A DNA stretch of 64,000 nucleotides from positions 9,989,694-10,053,693 of the forward strand of contig NC_092200.1 of the NCBI RefSeq assembly GCF_043641665.1, written 5' to 3'. A program made the translations under genes and the position numbers. Below are positions 62,868-64,000 of the stretch, one piece after another (position 1 is the stretch's first letter; the number at the start of each line of letters is the position of its first letter). This DNA comes from Enoplosus armatus. Its lineage: Eukaryota > Chordata > Actinopteri > Centrarchiformes > Enoplosidae. The notes under the pieces are model-generated. The model saw only the letters and a list, made by a program, of their open reading frames with translations. It had not been told where the DNA came from and made no database searches.

Positions 62868-64000
62868 TTATATTCACCTAAATGGGCTCATCATATCACT
62901 CTCTTTTTTCCCCAATGATGACCTCTTTCTATATGTGAGACACATTGGACAAACACAAAATACCCTGTGATATGACTTTGCATTCCCATATTTCATTGAC
63001 AAACAGCAGGTAATTCAATGGCAGTCGGTGGCCTCTAGTGCGGGCAACAGGGACAGGGAGCCCTCATGGGAGTCTTGGAAGAGCTGTTGCTGCATTTAAA
63101 ATCTTTTTTATACAAGGACATGTCTGAAGAAAATATGTCAGGTTTTATGGCTAATCAGAGCCACAGCTTCTGAGTCGCTATGTTGAAGGTTTTTAGTTCA
63201 GAATATGTTGTAGGTAACAACAATTTTTAACCCGGCAAACATGAAAATACCTTTTATAAATGCACACATACAGCATACAGACAGCTTGTCTGTAGATTGT
63301 AATGAATACACTGCCTCCCAGGAACCCAGACATCATAGGAAGCCAGATCGTGCAGAGTATTGTGTTGTGTGCAGGTGGCTCACTGTCTCCTCACATCCAA
63401 ACATCCAGACATCCACAGCTGACAGTCCACCAGGAGTCTGCAACAGCTGAGGTGGAAATTCATCAGCTTGCAGGTTGACAAGAAAGAAAAAAGTAAAGCT
63501 TAGGCCAAGTCACTTAAATCACAGAGCTTATGTAGCTGCATCAACTCTGAATCCACCTTTTCTTTACTATAGTCCTGCACTTTTCTTTGTGATACCTCCT
63601 AGATTGCCAGAAATATGTCTGTTTAGCCCTCACAGAAAGGTAAGTGTGCAGGGTGACTAATGTAAAGCACTCGTTGATGTCGGAAAACTTGAGCAGGGTG
63701 GGTGCTCTCTGTCTCTCTCTGATATGCTTTTACCACCCTGTTAGTGTTCTCTTTTCTTTTTCCATCGTTCTCCCCTTCATATCACTGTGAAATGGTCTCT
63801 GTGCATTTCTCCCTGTGTCCTTCAGTGTACCCCCCATGTTTGACCTTCAAAACTTTCCCTGTTTACCCTCTCATTTTTCAACCCCTTTTCCACTTTCAAT
63901 TTGGGGAGTTTGTTGAAGTTGCAGGGATGCAACGTCAGAGAGAGTATCATGATTGTCATTGTCTCCGGAGGGAGTCCTTGAGAGCTTCCAAGGACACGGG

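Larger units (their letters stand above)
55979..64000 (+). other. c8orf34: First coding intron of the c8orf34-like gene (partial, at least 8 kb)
   Basis: Begins with donor gtgagt at 55979. No second coding exon was recognised. It holds (CA)n at 59663-59688, a 17-bp tandem duplication at 59691-59724, a split dispersed repeat at 61852-61925 and 62345-62520, and a (TC)n run at 62836-62867. Confidence 0.65.

Overview
This window is nuclear DNA of a ray-finned fish, probably a percomorph. The evidence is a conserved vertebrate multi-exon gene with GT-AG introns, many (CA)n/(GT)n microsatellites, and several dispersed repeats I recognise from perch-like fish genomes. No intact transposon ORF, CRISPR array, tRNA or rRNA gene was seen. 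Almost all of the protein-coding content is 31 spliced exons plus one further first exon. Most long open frames lie in introns and are chance or repeat-derived.

Positions 3581-54197 (+) carry the 3' three-quarters of prex2, the PtdIns(3,4,5)P3-dependent Rac exchanger 2. I joined 31 exons by eye. They keep one reading frame, all have AG/GT borders, and give 1202 complete residues to a TAA stop. In order they encode the end of DEP1, DEP2, PDZ1, PDZ2, a core region, a Ser/Asp-rich linker and the inositol-polyphosphate-4-phosphatase-like (IP4P) module, with a short proline-rich C-terminus. The catalytic DH-PH part (about 400 residues) lies upstream of the window. The sequence fits PREX2 better than PREX1, and the next gene supports this. 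Introns range from 95 bp to 9.7 kb (35481-45169).

The prex2 3' UTR runs from 54198 to about 55055, with a poly(A) signal at 55033. Only about 0.5 kb later a GC-rich promoter with a TATA-like box at 55551 leads into the first coding exon (55910-55978) of the fish orthologue of human C8orf34. That gene encodes an RIIa-like dimerisation/docking protein which also follows PREX2 on the same strand in human. The rest of the window (55979-64000) is the start of its first coding intron.

The features most worth a second look are: a cluster of five inverted CCAAT (ATTGG) boxes, three at exact 35-bp spacing, just inside the largest prex2 intron; a short intronic segment in intron 3 that repeats the coding sequence of exon 5; a TG-repeat tract inside the acceptor of an exon that can be skipped in frame; a (CA)25 run touching a splice donor; opposed GT/CA tracts in two introns; and several nested or inverted repeat insertions. 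I found no clear new multi-gene system; this is an ordinary vertebrate gene locus with some unusual intronic structure. Residue numbers below count from the first complete codon in the window (Glu of exon 1). Exon numbers are those visible here. Human PREX2 has, from memory, 40 exons, so these would be exons 10-40.
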